A stretch of 53,301 nucleotides of DNA, taken from the NCBI GenBank assembly GCA_023511295.1, contig JAIMBT010000027.1, positions 1-53,301 on the forward strand, in the 5' to 3' direction. The notes beneath the pieces were generated by a model, which was not told the DNA's origin, did not search any database, and saw nothing but the letters and a program-made list of their open reading frames with translations. Below are positions 8,086 through 17,102 of this stretch, in pieces (the stretch's first letter is position 1; each line of letters starts with the position of its first letter). The position numbers were made by a program, and so were the translations under genes. Source of the stretch: Alicyclobacillus sp. (GTDB lineage Bacteria > Bacillota > Bacilli > Alicyclobacillales > Alicyclobacillaceae).

Positions 8086-8256
8086 ATGCAGAGGGCTTGG
8101 AAGTTCCTGCAGCGGATGGCGAAACAGGAGCAAGGTCAAAGTTTGGTGGAATACGGTCTCATCATCGCGTTGATTGCCGTGGCGGTTGTGATGGCCCTGG
8201 TGTTGCTCGGAGGACACATCTCCAACCTGTTCACCAGTGTGACCAACAATCTCTAG
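8086..8256 (+). CDS. flp: Flp-type class IVb pilin
   Basis: A 56-residue prepilin, the structural subunit of the Tad/Flp pilus. A basic leader ends in EQG at residues 15-17, followed by QSLVEYGLIIALIAVAVV: the prepilin peptidase should cut after Gly17, leaving Glu and Tyr at mature positions 5 and 6, which is diagnostic of Flp pilins. The hydrophobic segment spans about 20-43. ATG 8086 has GGGAGGGG 6 bases upstream. It is the first gene of the pilus operon, behind a cyclic di-GMP riboswitch. The prepilin peptidase needed to process it is not in this window. Confidence 0.93.
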   Translation: MQRAWKFLQRMAKQEQGQSLVEYGLIIALIAVAVVMALVLLGGHISNLFTSVTNNL

Positions 8257-8266
8257 TCTGGTCGAG

Positions 8267-8296
8267 GGTGTCCTGCTCGGTTTCGGGCAGGACACC
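8267..8296 (+). terminator. Perfect 10-bp hairpin between flp and tadE
   Basis: GGTGTCCTGC (8267-8276) pairs exactly with GCAGGACACC (8287-8296) around a 10-base loop. No T run follows, so it is more likely a partial terminator or a 3' stabiliser that lets the pilin message accumulate above that of the assembly genes. Confidence 0.5.
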
Positions 8297-8319
8297 GCCT
8301 GTTCTCGGAGGTTTGCGCG

Positions 8320-8748
8320 ATGCGTCGGCACAGAACGCGCGATTTGGACTTGCGGTGGACGAACGGCCGGGAAGCGCGCTCCGAAGCCGGACAGGCGCTG
8401 GTGGAGTTTGCGCTGGTGCTGCCGGTGTTGCTCGTCCTGCTCCTTGGCATCGCCGATTTCGGTCGAATCTTGCTCGCGCAGTACGCCGTTGCACACGCGG
8501 CCCGAGACGCAGCACGTGAAGCGAGTGTCTCGGATAGCACTTCCAACGTGGGTGTGTGGATTGCGAAGGACACTGCGAGCCTGGGGCAGGCCGTCCACTG
8601 GACCGTCAATCCCGCTGCCGAACTGGAATCCGGGCAGTCCGTCACCGTCACGGTGAGCACGCAGGTTCCGTTGTTTGACCCCATCTTAGCGGCATTTCTC
8701 GGCGGACAGTACAGTCCGTCCGCTACGGTGAGCTTTCGGGTGGAGTAG
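8320..8748 (+). CDS. tadE: TadE-like pseudopilin
   Basis: A 142-residue TadE-family protein. The motif EAGQALVEFALVLPVLLVLLLG (split around residues 22-44) is a class III-like signal: a Gly followed by Glu at mature position 5, then one membrane helix. The remainder is a small extracytoplasmic beta-rich domain. TadE proteins are minor pilins processed by the same peptidase as Flp. ATG 8320 has GGAGG at 8307-8311. The stop codon abuts the GTG start of the next gene, so the two are translationally coupled. Confidence 0.88.
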   Translation: MRRHRTRDLDLRWTNGREARSEAGQALVEFALVLPVLLVLLLGIADFGRILLAQYAVAHAARDAAREASVSDSTSNVGVWIAKDTASLGQAVHWTVNPAAELESGQSVTVTVSTQVPLFDPILAAFLGGQYSPSATVSFRVE

Positions 8749-9687
8749 GTGGCGCGGGTGAAACGAACGCATCGGCGTGGGCGATTCCGCTTGGGAGACG
8801 AGCGCGGGAGCGTGTTGGTGTTCACAGCACTCAGTATGGTCGCCGTCTGTGGCTTTGCTGCTCTGGCGGTCGATGCGGGTGTGCTGATGGCGGAACAACA
8901 GAAACTGCAGGACGCAGCCGACGCTGCCGCGCTGGCCGGGGCGGCGAGCTTGCTTCAAGGTGCGTCGGACGCGGTGAACGCTGCGCTCCAGTACGCTGCA
9001 GGCGATGCCCCGGCGGGCGCGTTCAGCGCGTTCGCGAACGAACAAACGGAAACGGTCCGCGTATCGGGCACTCAGTCGCTGCCGCTGTGGTTTGCGCGCG
9101 TCGTGGGCGTGTCATCCGGGGTGGTTCACGCAGCGGCCACGGCGGAGATAGGCCCTGTCCAGAGCTTGGCGGGCGTTGTTCCGATTGCCGTCCCGAACAG
9201 CGTGTTTACCTACGGGCAGACGGTGGTGCTGAGCGAGGGCGCGGGTTCAGGTCAATCCGGGAACTACGGGTTTCTCGATTTCAGCGGCCAAGGCGCCAAT
9301 GGTTTGGAGTCGGACCTGGAGCACGGCTATTCGTTCGCGCTGTCTGTCGGCCAGTCGGTCGCGACGAAACCGGGCGTGATGTCCGGGCCGGTGGCGCAAG
9401 CCATCCAGTACCGCCTCGACGCTGCAGCCGCAGATCCCAACAGCGGATCGATCTCGACGGTCACCGACGGCAGTCCGCGGGTGATGCTGGTGCCGATTGT
9501 GAACACGCTGGACGTCAGCGGGAAGAAGGACGTCACCATCCTCGGTTTTGCCGCATTCTACCTGGACGGCCTCGAGGGGAACGGCGGACATCAGGAGATT
9601 GTCGGCCAGTTCATCCAACTGGTCACGAACGGCACCGTCGGGTCAGGGAGCAACTACGGAACGTATGGCGTGCGGCTCATCTCGTAG
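8749..9687 (+). CDS. TadG-like pilus assembly protein
   Basis: A 312-residue protein with an N-terminal TadG/TadE-like segment: DERGSVLVFTALSMVAVCGFAALAVDAG at about 17-44 is the membrane helix, followed by the QQKLQDAADAAALAGA motif common to TadG-type proteins. The remaining 250 residues form a Gly/Ser/Val-rich extracellular domain that I cannot assign further; a von Willebrand domain of classic TadG is not evident. GTG 8749 directly follows the tadE stop, with GGTGGAG just upstream. Role: minor pilin or tip component of the Tad pilus (family knowledge). Confidence 0.82.
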   Translation: MARVKRTHRRGRFRLGDERGSVLVFTALSMVAVCGFAALAVDAGVLMAEQQKLQDAADAAALAGAASLLQGASDAVNAALQYAAGDAPAGAFSAFANEQTETVRVSGTQSLPLWFARVVGVSSGVVHAAATAEIGPVQSLAGVVPIAVPNSVFTYGQTVVLSEGAGSGQSGNYGFLDFSGQGANGLESDLEHGYSFALSVGQSVATKPGVMSGPVAQAIQYRLDAAAADPNSGSISTVTDGSPRVMLVPIVNTLDVSGKKDVTILGFAAFYLDGLEGNGGHQEIVGQFIQLVTNGTVGSGSNYGTYGVRLIS

Positions 9688-9748
9688 TGCCGCGGACAGG
9701 AAGCGGCTGCCGTCCGGCGGACCGAAGGAGAATCGGGGAGGGCTGCAT

Positions 9749-10510
9749 GTGGCGCGCAGGACCCAGTGGTTGCTGCTGGCGGTGGCCATCTTGCTGGGCT
9801 GGCTGGCGAGCGTGCTCATCGTCGCGTCGCTGAAGCATGCGGAGCAGCGAGATCGCCAACCGACCGCGCCCGTAGTATTCGTCGCCAAGCGGCTGGCCGG
9901 ACACCAGCTGATTGATGCGAGTGACGTCACCGTCAAGGCCATGCCGCGTGACGCCGTACCTCCCGGTGCCATGTCCTCCGTTTCGCAGGTGGTCGGGCGG
10001 TTGACGGCCGGGGATTGGTTTGCCGGGGAACCGGTGCTCTCCAGCATGCTGGTCACCAGCGCGTCGCAGGCGGGGTTCTCGCTCGCGATTCCGGCAGGCG
10101 AGCGCGCGTTTACCTTACCGGATGACCCTGTGTCGGGCGTCGATCACCTGATATCTCCTGGGGATCACGTGGACGTCGTGGTCACTTACACAGACGCCAC
10201 ATCGAAACAGCTGCGCGTGGTGACGGTTCTGCAGGATGTGCTGGTGCTGTACGTGGATGAGACGCCGCAGCCTGCAGAGACGACAGCGGCGGCCGAATCA
10301 ACCGGCGGTGCCAATGGGAGCACGGGGGCCGCCGTAGGCAATCCGGGCACGCGGACGCAACCGACCGATACCATCACCTTGGCGCTGACGCCGGAGCAGG
10401 TGCAGACACTGGCCTACGCACACGGCGCGGGAGAGATTCAACTTGTGCTGCGGAACCCCGCCGACACGAATACGGAAACCCTCGCGCCTCTGCAGCACAT
10501 GCCGCAGTAG
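9749..10510 (+). CDS. cpaB: CpaB/RcpC-type Flp pilus assembly protein with SAF domain
   Basis: A 253-residue membrane-anchored protein: one N-terminal helix (about 7-28), a SAF domain (about 40-105: VVFVAKRLAGHQLIDASDV), then an RcpC-type beta domain (ISPGDHVDVVVTY, LQDVLVLYVDE). A Thr/Ala/Gly-rich linker lies at about 172-200. In Gram-negatives CpaB works with the outer membrane secretin; in Gram-positives it probably guides the pilus through the wall. GTG 9749 follows GGGGAGGG by 6 bases; an ATG two bases earlier is out of frame. Confidence 0.88.
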   Translation: MARRTQWLLLAVAILLGWLASVLIVASLKHAEQRDRQPTAPVVFVAKRLAGHQLIDASDVTVKAMPRDAVPPGAMSSVSQVVGRLTAGDWFAGEPVLSSMLVTSASQAGFSLAIPAGERAFTLPDDPVSGVDHLISPGDHVDVVVTYTDATSKQLRVVTVLQDVLVLYVDETPQPAETTAAAESTGGANGSTGAAVGNPGTRTQPTDTITLALTPEQVQTLAYAHGAGEIQLVLRNPADTNTETLAPLQHMPQ

Positions 10511-10543
10511 CCCGATGTCCCGCAGAACAGAGGAGGCAACGAG

Positions 10544-11755
10544 TTGGCGAGCACCATCAAAGTGATGATTGTGGACGATTCGGACGAGGTCCGCGAGTCT
10601 CTGCGGATGCTTCTCGGCACGCTTGAGGTGGTGGAGGTGCTGGCAGAAGCGCGCAACGGCGAGGAAGCGCTCCGCCGACTCGAGGTGGCCCATCCGGACA
10701 TTGTCCTCATGGATCTGAACATGCCCGTCATGGACGGGGTTGAAGCGACGGAACGCATCAGTGCCGCGTTCCCGCACGTTGCGGTGATTGTCCTGTCTGT
10801 GCAGGACGACGTCGAGTACGTGCGCAGGTCCATGCGGGCAGGGGCTCGGGACTACCTTTTCAAGCCCGTCACGGCGGACGGATTGCTGCAGGCCATGCAT
10901 GAGGTGCACGCGTCGTCCACACGGAGAACATCTCAGAATACGGTGGCCCTGCTCGCCGACCGGTTCACCCGCCAGACACGGGTGGTGGCGTGCGTCAGCG
11001 CAAAAGGCGGAGTCGGCAAGACGACCGTGGCGGTCAACACGGCGGCGGCACTGGCGGATCAGGGCAGGCGTGTAGCCTTCGTGGACTGCGACCTGCAGTT
11101 CGGCGACGCAGCGCTGATGTTGAACGCGAAGCCAGATCGGACACTGGCGGACCTGTGTCACGACGCGGCGGAGATTGACGGGGAGCTCGTCGAGGGGTAC
11201 ATGCTGCAGGTATCGACCAACTTGTGGCTGCTTCCGGCACCGCTGCGTCCGGAAGCAGCGGAATATGTGTCCCCGGGGCACCTGCGCCTGGTCCTGCAGG
11301 CGCTGCGCAGGCGATTCGACTTTGTTGTGGTGGATACGGCCCCCGTGGCCAACGATGCATTTTTCGCGGTGCTCGAGTCGTCGGACGATGTCCTTTGTAT
11401 CAGTACGCAAAACGTCGCAGTGTTGAAGAACAACCGCCTGCTGCTGGACCTCTTGGAGCAAGTGGGTGCCGAACTGGAGGCGCCGGTGCGGCACGTTCTG
11501 ACCCGCGCGTCGTCTGCGCGAGGGGGCATTCGCGTGCGAGACGTGGAGCAGGTGTTGAACGGTCCGGTGTTCGCCGAGATTGACAACGACTACCCGTTTG
11601 TCGAGGGGTCCATCAACGAAGGAGTGCCGTTCGTATGGTCTCATCGGGGTCATCGGCTGTCGAAGCAGGTGTTTGTCCTCGCAGCGAAACTGGAGGAGGA
11701 GACGGGGCATCGGCTGCATCGCCGAAGTCCCCTGCGGCGGCTCGCTCCCCGATAG
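10544..11755 (+). CDS. cpaE: CpaE/TadZ-type pilus localisation ATPase with an intact receiver domain
   Basis: A 403-residue fusion of a response-regulator receiver (1-125) and a MinD/ParA ATPase (about 145-385). The receiver is complete: Asp11/Asp12, phospho-acceptor Asp57 in MDLNMPVMDG, Ser85 and Lys107 in FKP. The ATPase shows the deviant Walker A KGGVGKTT at 154-161 and DCDLQFGDA. In Tad systems CpaE/TadZ places the machine in the cell. TTG 10544 follows AGGAGG at 10531-10536. Many CpaE proteins have degenerate receivers; here all phosphorylation residues remain, so a partner kinase or small-molecule phosphate donor could act on it. Confidence 0.92.
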   Translation: MASTIKVMIVDDSDEVRESLRMLLGTLEVVEVLAEARNGEEALRRLEVAHPDIVLMDLNMPVMDGVEATERISAAFPHVAVIVLSVQDDVEYVRRSMRAGARDYLFKPVTADGLLQAMHEVHASSTRRTSQNTVALLADRFTRQTRVVACVSAKGGVGKTTVAVNTAAALADQGRRVAFVDCDLQFGDAALMLNAKPDRTLADLCHDAAEIDGELVEGYMLQVSTNLWLLPAPLRPEAAEYVSPGHLRLVLQALRRRFDFVVVDTAPVANDAFFAVLESSDDVLCISTQNVAVLKNNRLLLDLLEQVGAELEAPVRHVLTRASSARGGIRVRDVEQVLNGPVFAEIDNDYPFVEGSINEGVPFVWSHRGHRLSKQVFVLAAKLEEETGHRLHRRSPLRRLAPR

Positions 11756-11803
11756 GATGCGCCGCCTCCGCGGGCACGCGGAAACGGGATGGAGGTGCGG
11801 GCA

Positions 11804-13237
11804 TTGTCCCTGCTTCGCCGAATTGAACAGGAACAGCGTCGGAGGACCAACGCGGAGGCGGCAACACGGCTTGGCGAGCGGGGGACGGCGGTGTCGCGCC
11901 CGGACAGCGTTCCCGGTGCAGGCCACGGGCTGCGTGCGACAGCTCACACTCGGACAGACCCACAGGCCGCCCAGTTCAGCGCCTGGAAGGTGCAGCTGCA
12001 TCAGCAGTTGGTGCAGGTGCTCTTCGATGATCCCGATGGTCCAGAAGGTGGTCTCGAGGCGGCCATCCAAAGGGTCGTGGACGCATCGGCCCTGCCGCTG
12101 GCCAGACACGACCGAGAGCGCATGATTCGCGAGCTGCGCGCGGAAACCGATGGGTATGGGCCGATTGACCCACTGTTGGCCGACCCGGCGGTATCAGAGG
12201 TCATGGTCAACGGGCCGAAACAGGTGTATGTCGAACGGGAGGGTCGCCTGGAACAGACCGCGATTGAATTCTTGAACGACGCCCACGTGATGCGGGTGAT
12301 TGAGAAGATGGTCGCCCCCCTCGGCCGCCGGGTCGACGAAGCGTCCCCGATGGTGGACGCGCGACTGCCGGACGGTTCACGTATCAATGCCATCATTCCA
12401 CCGCTGGCTGTGAACGGACCGACCCTCACCATCCGCAAGTTTGCCCGCGATCCGTTCCAAGTTGCCGATCTCGTCCGGTTCGGCACACTGTCCGAGTCGA
12501 TGGCAGCGTTTCTCGAAGCGTGCGTCGCGGCCCGCCTCAACGTGGTTGTCTCCGGCGGCACCGGCAGCGGCAAGTCGACCACATTGAACGTGCTGTCCTC
12601 CTTCATCCCGGCACACGAACGCGTCGTGACGATTGAGGATGCGGCCGAGCTGCAGCTCCGACAAGCCCACGTCGTCACCCTTGAGACACGCCCGCCGAAC
12701 ATCGAAGGGCGCGGCGGCGTGACCATCCGAGACCTCGTGAGAAACAGTCTGCGAATGCGACCGGATCGGATTGTCGTCGGCGAGGTGCGCGGCGGGGAGG
12801 CGCTCGACATGCTGCAGGCGATGAATACCGGGCACGACGGCTCGCTCACGACTGCACACGCCAACACGCCGCGGGACTGCCTCCGACGCTTGGAGGTGAT
12901 GGTCCTAATGGCAGGGATGGATCTACCCCTGCGCGCGGTTCGCGAGCAGATTGCGTCGGCGGTCGACTTGATTGTGCAACAGGCACGTTTGCGGGACGGT
13001 AGCCGGAAGGTTGTCCAGATCTCGGAAGTGCTCGGGATGGAAGGGGACCAAATTCTCCTGCAAGACCTTTTCACCTTCCAAGAACGTGGGCAGGACGCCT
13101 CCGGCCGCGTGGTCGGCGAACACGTTGCGACCGGGATTGTGCCGTCCTTCCTGAAGCGGATGGACAGCTTGGGGGTGGCCATCGACTACGGTTGGTTCCG
13201 CCCGCAAGCCGCCGAGGGGGCCGGTTCATGGCGTTGA
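11804..13237 (+). CDS. cpaF: CpaF/TadA pilus assembly ATPase
   Basis: A 477-residue type II/IV secretion ATPase that powers Flp pilus assembly from the cytoplasmic face. Motifs in order: PLLADPAVSEVMVNG (N-terminal domain), Walker A GGTGSGKST at 251-259, Asp box TIEDAAEL, Walker B with VVGEVRGGEALDML, and the His box GHDGSLTTAHANTP. TTG 11804 is preferred because GGAGG (11791-11795) stands 8 bases upstream; ATG 11789 would add 5 residues and overlaps that site. The last 10 bases overlap the start of tadB. The first 60 residues are a poorly conserved, Arg/Thr-rich tail. Confidence 0.93.
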   Translation: MSLLRRIEQEQRRRTNAEAATRLGERGTAVSRPDSVPGAGHGLRATAHTRTDPQAAQFSAWKVQLHQQLVQVLFDDPDGPEGGLEAAIQRVVDASALPLARHDRERMIRELRAETDGYGPIDPLLADPAVSEVMVNGPKQVYVEREGRLEQTAIEFLNDAHVMRVIEKMVAPLGRRVDEASPMVDARLPDGSRINAIIPPLAVNGPTLTIRKFARDPFQVADLVRFGTLSESMAAFLEACVAARLNVVVSGGTGSGKSTTLNVLSSFIPAHERVVTIEDAAELQLRQAHVVTLETRPPNIEGRGGVTIRDLVRNSLRMRPDRIVVGEVRGGEALDMLQAMNTGHDGSLTTAHANTPRDCLRRLEVMVLMAGMDLPLRAVREQIASAVDLIVQQARLRDGSRKVVQISEVLGMEGDQILLQDLFTFQERGQDASGRVVGEHVATGIVPSFLKRMDSLGVAIDYGWFRPQAAEGAGSWR

Positions 13238-14280
13238 TTGGATGGGTCACAGGATTGGCCGTCTGTTGCTTCGCGATGGCCCTTCTCCTCCCCGTCGGCA
13301 GCCGAGCCGAGCGGATTCAGACGCGGGTGTCCACGTGGGCCGGCAGGCCTCAGAACGGCTATCCGTACGGAACGGAAGGTGACCGATGGGGTGGCTTGCC
13401 GTCCGATGGATCCCGTTCCGCCCCCACGACGGGAGGGCGGACGGGGCGGGGCATGCTCCACTTGCTGTTGCGGGTTCGCCGCCCATCCGCTTCGGGGGAG
13501 CGCACGAAACGCGCAGCCAAGGGGGCGTTCGGAGAGAATGCCCACTGGCACACGCTGGAGGTGTGGCTGCGCCGGGCTGGCGTAGCTGCAACCCCGCTCG
13601 ACGTCGCTGTGCGCTGGTTTGTCGTCACAGCCTGTTTGACGGTGGTCGCCTCGCTGACGCCGCTTGGCGTGGGGTCGCTGTTGCTGCCACCGCTGTCGTT
13701 TCTCGTGGCGGTCCTCTACCTGCGGGCTCGGATGGCGCGTCAACTCCAACGATTCGAAGGGGCTGTGTCGGAACTGCTGGTCATCGTCGTGAATGCTCTG
13801 CGTGCGGGCCACTCGCTGATGCAGGCCATCCACCTCTGTGCCGAACAATCGGACGGACCCATGCAGGTTGAACTGCGGCGGGCCGAGCGTGAACTGCAGA
13901 TGGGCGCTGCGGTGGAAGCCGCCCTGGAAGGAACGGCAGCCCGCGTGGGCAGTCAAGACTTTGCCCTGATTGCAACAGCCGTCGGTATCCAGCGACAGGT
14001 CGGTGGAAACCTGGCGGAAGTGTTGGAGCGCATTTCGGAGACGATTACCGACCGCATCCGGCTTCGCCGCGAGGTGCGTGCGTTGACCGCACAAGGCCGG
14101 TTGTCTGCAGCCATCTTCATGGGACTGCCGGCGGCGGTGGGAGGATTCCTGTACCTGCTCAACCCGCCCTATATTCGCGTCTTGTTCACGTCGGCAGTCG
14201 GCCTGGGATTGCTGGTCTGTGCGTGCGCGGGGCAGGTGGTGGGATTCTTGCTGATTCGGCGCATTGTGCGGGTGGAGTAG
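13228..14280 (+). CDS. tadB: TadB-like inner membrane platform protein (T2SSF domain)
   Basis: A 350-residue polytopic protein: one N-terminal helix (about 4-22), a long cytoplasmic Arg/Gly-rich segment, two helices near 130-170, then a T2SSF domain (about 180-300: FEGAVSELLVIVVNALRAGHSLMQAI) and two C-terminal helices. It forms the membrane platform with TadC. ATG 13228 lies within the end of cpaF and follows GAGGGGG. The order cpaF-tadB-tadC is standard. Confidence 0.9.
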   Translation: MALIGWVTGLAVCCFAMALLLPVGSRAERIQTRVSTWAGRPQNGYPYGTEGDRWGGLPSDGSRSAPTTGGRTGRGMLHLLLRVRRPSASGERTKRAAKGAFGENAHWHTLEVWLRRAGVAATPLDVAVRWFVVTACLTVVASLTPLGVGSLLLPPLSFLVAVLYLRARMARQLQRFEGAVSELLVIVVNALRAGHSLMQAIHLCAEQSDGPMQVELRRAERELQMGAAVEAALEGTAARVGSQDFALIATAVGIQRQVGGNLAEVLERISETITDRIRLRREVRALTAQGRLSAAIFMGLPAAVGGFLYLLNPPYIRVLFTSAVGLGLLVCACAGQVVGFLLIRRIVRVE

Positions 14281-14334
14281 GGCGAAGTCCGGGCGTCGCA
14301 GGGGAAGAACCGTCCAAACAAAGGAGGGGTCAGC

Positions 14335-15237
14335 GTGGCCATCGCGCTGTTTCTGATTTGCTCAACCGGATGTTACCTCGGGCTCCGCGCGTGGTTCGCG
14401 CCGCGCCTCGGGATGCAGCGTCGGTTGGAGAACGTCTCCGAGTGGGGAAGCCCTGAACGTGGACACACCGCGACTCAAACAGACCGCCCATCCATCGTGC
14501 GACGCCTGGCCCGCGCGACCGGCCATTTGCTCGGACGACGGGGCGGTGTAAGCGGATGGTCGCGCATTCAGCGCAAACTGGCCCAAGCGGGCTCCCCATT
14601 CGGGATGACATCGAGGGAATGGGTGGGGGTGCGAACCCTCCTTCTGGTCGCAGCTGCCCTCTCTGCCAGCGTCACCGTCGCCGCCGGGTCCGGGCGCGGG
14701 GCTGCGTGGTTCCTCGCCGTGTGCCTCGTGGGCTTCGCGTGGATTGCACCGGATTTCTGGTTGTCGCACCGGGTGCAGGAGCGACAACGGCAGGTGATGC
14801 GCGACTTGCCGAACGCACTCGACCTGTTGACGGTCAGTGTGGAGGCTGGGTTGGGCTTCGACCAGGCCCTGGACCGACTGGCACAACACGTCAACGGACC
14901 GCTGGCGGAGGAGTTCGCACGCTGCCTGCGGGAGATGCAAATGGGCAGTGCCCGGGCGGCTGCGCTGCAGCGCCTGGCAGACCGGATGGGGGTGGATGCA
15001 ATCCGCCACTTCATCGCAGCGGTGGTTCAGTCCGAGACACTGGGTGTCGGGATTGCGCAGGTTCTCCGCGTGCAGGCGGCTGAGGTCCGACGCCGTCGCC
15101 GGATGGATGCACAGGAGCGCGCGATGAAGGCACCCGTCCAAATGCTCTTTCCACTCATCTTATTTGTGTTCCCCGCCCTCTTCATCGTCGTGCTGGGGCC
15201 GGCCATGTTGCAGATGCTGCAGGTGTTCCACGGCTAG
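14335..15237 (+). CDS. tadC: TadC-like inner membrane platform protein (T2SSF domain)
   Basis: A 300-residue polytopic protein with an N-terminal helix, a helix pair near 95-140, a T2SSF domain (about 155-275: LPNALDLLTVSVEAGLGFDQAL and SETLGVGIAQVLRVQA) and a C-terminal helix. It is the second platform component of the Flp pilus machine. GTG 14335 follows AAAGGAGGGG, a very strong ribosome site. It is the last gene of the pilus operon. In 15238-15481 I see no gene and no clear terminator. Confidence 0.9.
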   Translation: MAIALFLICSTGCYLGLRAWFAPRLGMQRRLENVSEWGSPERGHTATQTDRPSIVRRLARATGHLLGRRGGVSGWSRIQRKLAQAGSPFGMTSREWVGVRTLLLVAAALSASVTVAAGSGRGAAWFLAVCLVGFAWIAPDFWLSHRVQERQRQVMRDLPNALDLLTVSVEAGLGFDQALDRLAQHVNGPLAEEFARCLREMQMGSARAAALQRLADRMGVDAIRHFIAAVVQSETLGVGIAQVLRVQAAEVRRRRRMDAQERAMKAPVQMLFPLILFVFPALFIVVLGPAMLQMLQVFHG

Positions 15238-15481
15238 ACCCCGCGCGTTCTTCGATTGTTCCCTTCTGTCACGCCTCCCTTCACGCTCCACTCACGCCTC
15301 GGTTGTGGGTTTTTCGTGAACGAACAGGATTTTTGGCGGTAGGTGTCGAAAGTCACGCAGGACCGCACCGCCCTAGGTCTGTCAATGGCCGCACCGGTGA
15401 ATCCGGGACGGGGCCGGTTTGTAGTAGAACAACCAGCGCGGATTGACCGCGAGCCATCGCGTGGAGGGACGGAGTGCGACG

Positions 15482-16168
15482 ATGATTGAAATGCAAGACG
15501 TCTGGAAGGAGTACCCCAACGGTACGCCGGCGCTCAACGGTGTCTCGGTCCAGATTGGAAAGTCGGAGTTCGTCTATGTTGTGGGTCCGAGTGGCGCTGG
15601 CAAGTCCACGTTCATCAAGCTGATGTATCGAGAGGAGCGCCCGACGCGCGGGCACATCTTCGTCAATGGGTTCAACATAGAGCGCCTGAAACACCGCAAG
15701 ATCCCCCTGCTGCGGCGCAGTATCGGCGTCGTCTTTCAGGACTTTAAACTACTCCCCAACCTGACCGCGGCGGAGAACGTCGCCTTCGCCCAAGAGGTGA
15801 TTGGTGTCCCCGTCCGGCAGACGCGGCGCCGGGTGCGCGAAGCGCTGGAGTGGGTCGGGCTGGCGGACAAGGCGGACGTGCTGCCGTCCCACCTGTCGGG
15901 CGGTGAGCAGCAACGCATCGCCATCGCCCGGGCACTGGTCAACAACCCGCAGGTCATCATCGCGGATGAGCCCACCGGCAACTTGGACCCGGAGTCGTCG
16001 TGGGGCATTATGAAGCTGTTCCAGCGTATTAACGACCGCGGCACAACCGTGGTCATGGCCACGCACAACCGCGAGATTGTCAACACCATGCGCAAGCGCG
16101 TGATTGCCATTGAGCGCGGGCAAATCGTCCGCGACGAAGCGAAGGGAACGTACGGGTATGAGGATTAG
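15482..16168 (+). CDS. ftsE: Cell division ATP-binding protein FtsE
   Basis: A 228-residue ABC ATPase with Walker A GPSGAGKST, Q-loop in VFQDFKLLPNLTAAENVAFA, signature LSGGEQQR and Walker B VIIADEPTGNLD. With FtsX it controls septal or lateral-wall peptidoglycan hydrolases. ATG 15482 is preceded by GGAG at 15471-15474; the frame opens at 15443 without a better site. The ftsX start overlaps its end. FtsE proteins are about 225 residues, so length is normal. Confidence 0.97.
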   Translation: MIEMQDVWKEYPNGTPALNGVSVQIGKSEFVYVVGPSGAGKSTFIKLMYREERPTRGHIFVNGFNIERLKHRKIPLLRRSIGVVFQDFKLLPNLTAAENVAFAQEVIGVPVRQTRRRVREALEWVGLADKADVLPSHLSGGEQQRIAIARALVNNPQVIIADEPTGNLDPESSWGIMKLFQRINDRGTTVVMATHNREIVNTMRKRVIAIERGQIVRDEAKGTYGYED

Positions 16169-17051
16169 ACTGTTCCGGCACTTCCGCGAGGGAATCAAGA
16201 ACCTGGTCCGCAACGGGTGGATGACGTTTGCGTCCGTCGCATCGGTCGGCATCACCTTGCTCATCCTCGGTGTGACGTTGGTGATTGCGCTGAACGCTCA
16301 GCAGATGTCGAGCTACGTGGCCGGCCAACTGCAGATCAACGCCTTCTTCAAGATGTCCGCGACACCGGCCGCTGAGCAGCAGACTTTAGCGCAAATCAAG
16401 GCCTTACCGGGCATCAAGTCGGTGCAGTTCGTCTCGAGGGAGCAAGGTTTGAAAGATTTGCAAAAGACACTGGGCGCCCAGTACAATACCATCATGGATG
16501 GCATCTCCCTGAAGAACACCCTGCCGGACAAAGCGGTCATTGAAGCGGTGGACCCGCGGCAGACAGTGCAGATTGGGGAGGAAATCAGCCAATTGCCGAC
16601 CATTGACCACATCCAGGACGGTCAACAGTTTGTGGATAAGCTGTTCCGCTTCCTCGATGTGGTTCGCAACATCGGCTTGGCGTTTGTCGTCGGCTTGATT
16701 GTGACGGCGATGTTCCTCATCTCGAACACCATCAAGCTCACCATCTTCTCGCGCAGGCGCGAGATTGAGATTATGAAACTCGTCGGTGCCACCAACTGGT
16801 TTATTCGCTGGCCGTTTCTCACCGAGGGTGTGCTGATTGGCGCCATCGGTGCCGCGATTCCGTTTGCGGCGATTTGGGCCGCGTACCACTGGATGTATGT
16901 ACACGTCGGCGGTGCGTTTCTCGGTTTGGTGTTTCCGCTCATGGCGGTGTCGGTTGTGACCGCCAAACTCGCCTGGATCTTATTCGGCGTCGGGCTGTTC
17001 ATCGGCGTTTGGGGCGGTATCATGTCGGTACGACGGTTCCTGCGCGTGTGA
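16158..17051 (+). CDS. ftsX: Cell division permease-like protein FtsX
   Basis: A 297-residue MacB-type permease relative with the FtsX layout: one N-terminal helix (about 22-42), an extracellular loop (about 50-165) that binds hydrolase activators, and three C-terminal helices (about 175-290). The motif RNIGLAFVVGLIVTAMFLISNTIKL and RRREIEIMKLVGATNWFIRWPF are characteristic. ATG 16158 overlaps the ftsE stop by 11 bases. It forms a complex with FtsE and relays ATP hydrolysis to wall enzymes outside. Confidence 0.96.
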   Translation: MRIRLFRHFREGIKNLVRNGWMTFASVASVGITLLILGVTLVIALNAQQMSSYVAGQLQINAFFKMSATPAAEQQTLAQIKALPGIKSVQFVSREQGLKDLQKTLGAQYNTIMDGISLKNTLPDKAVIEAVDPRQTVQIGEEISQLPTIDHIQDGQQFVDKLFRFLDVVRNIGLAFVVGLIVTAMFLISNTIKLTIFSRRREIEIMKLVGATNWFIRWPFLTEGVLIGAIGAAIPFAAIWAAYHWMYVHVGGAFLGLVFPLMAVSVVTAKLAWILFGVGLFIGVWGGIMSVRRFLRV

Positions 17052-17102
17052 ATCGCGCGTCAATCGGTGGTTTCGGTTACACAGTGGGAAGGAGGGGTGC
17101 AC

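Noticed and set aside
10298-12109. 603-residue minus-strand frame opposite cpaB-cpaE
   Set aside because: Overlaps well-supported pilus genes; product has shadow composition and no recognised domain.
15300-15360. TTCGTGAACGAA palindrome with T-rich flank as a terminator after tadC
   Set aside because: The loop would be only 2 bases, so it cannot form a normal hairpin; the T run is not placed next to the stem.
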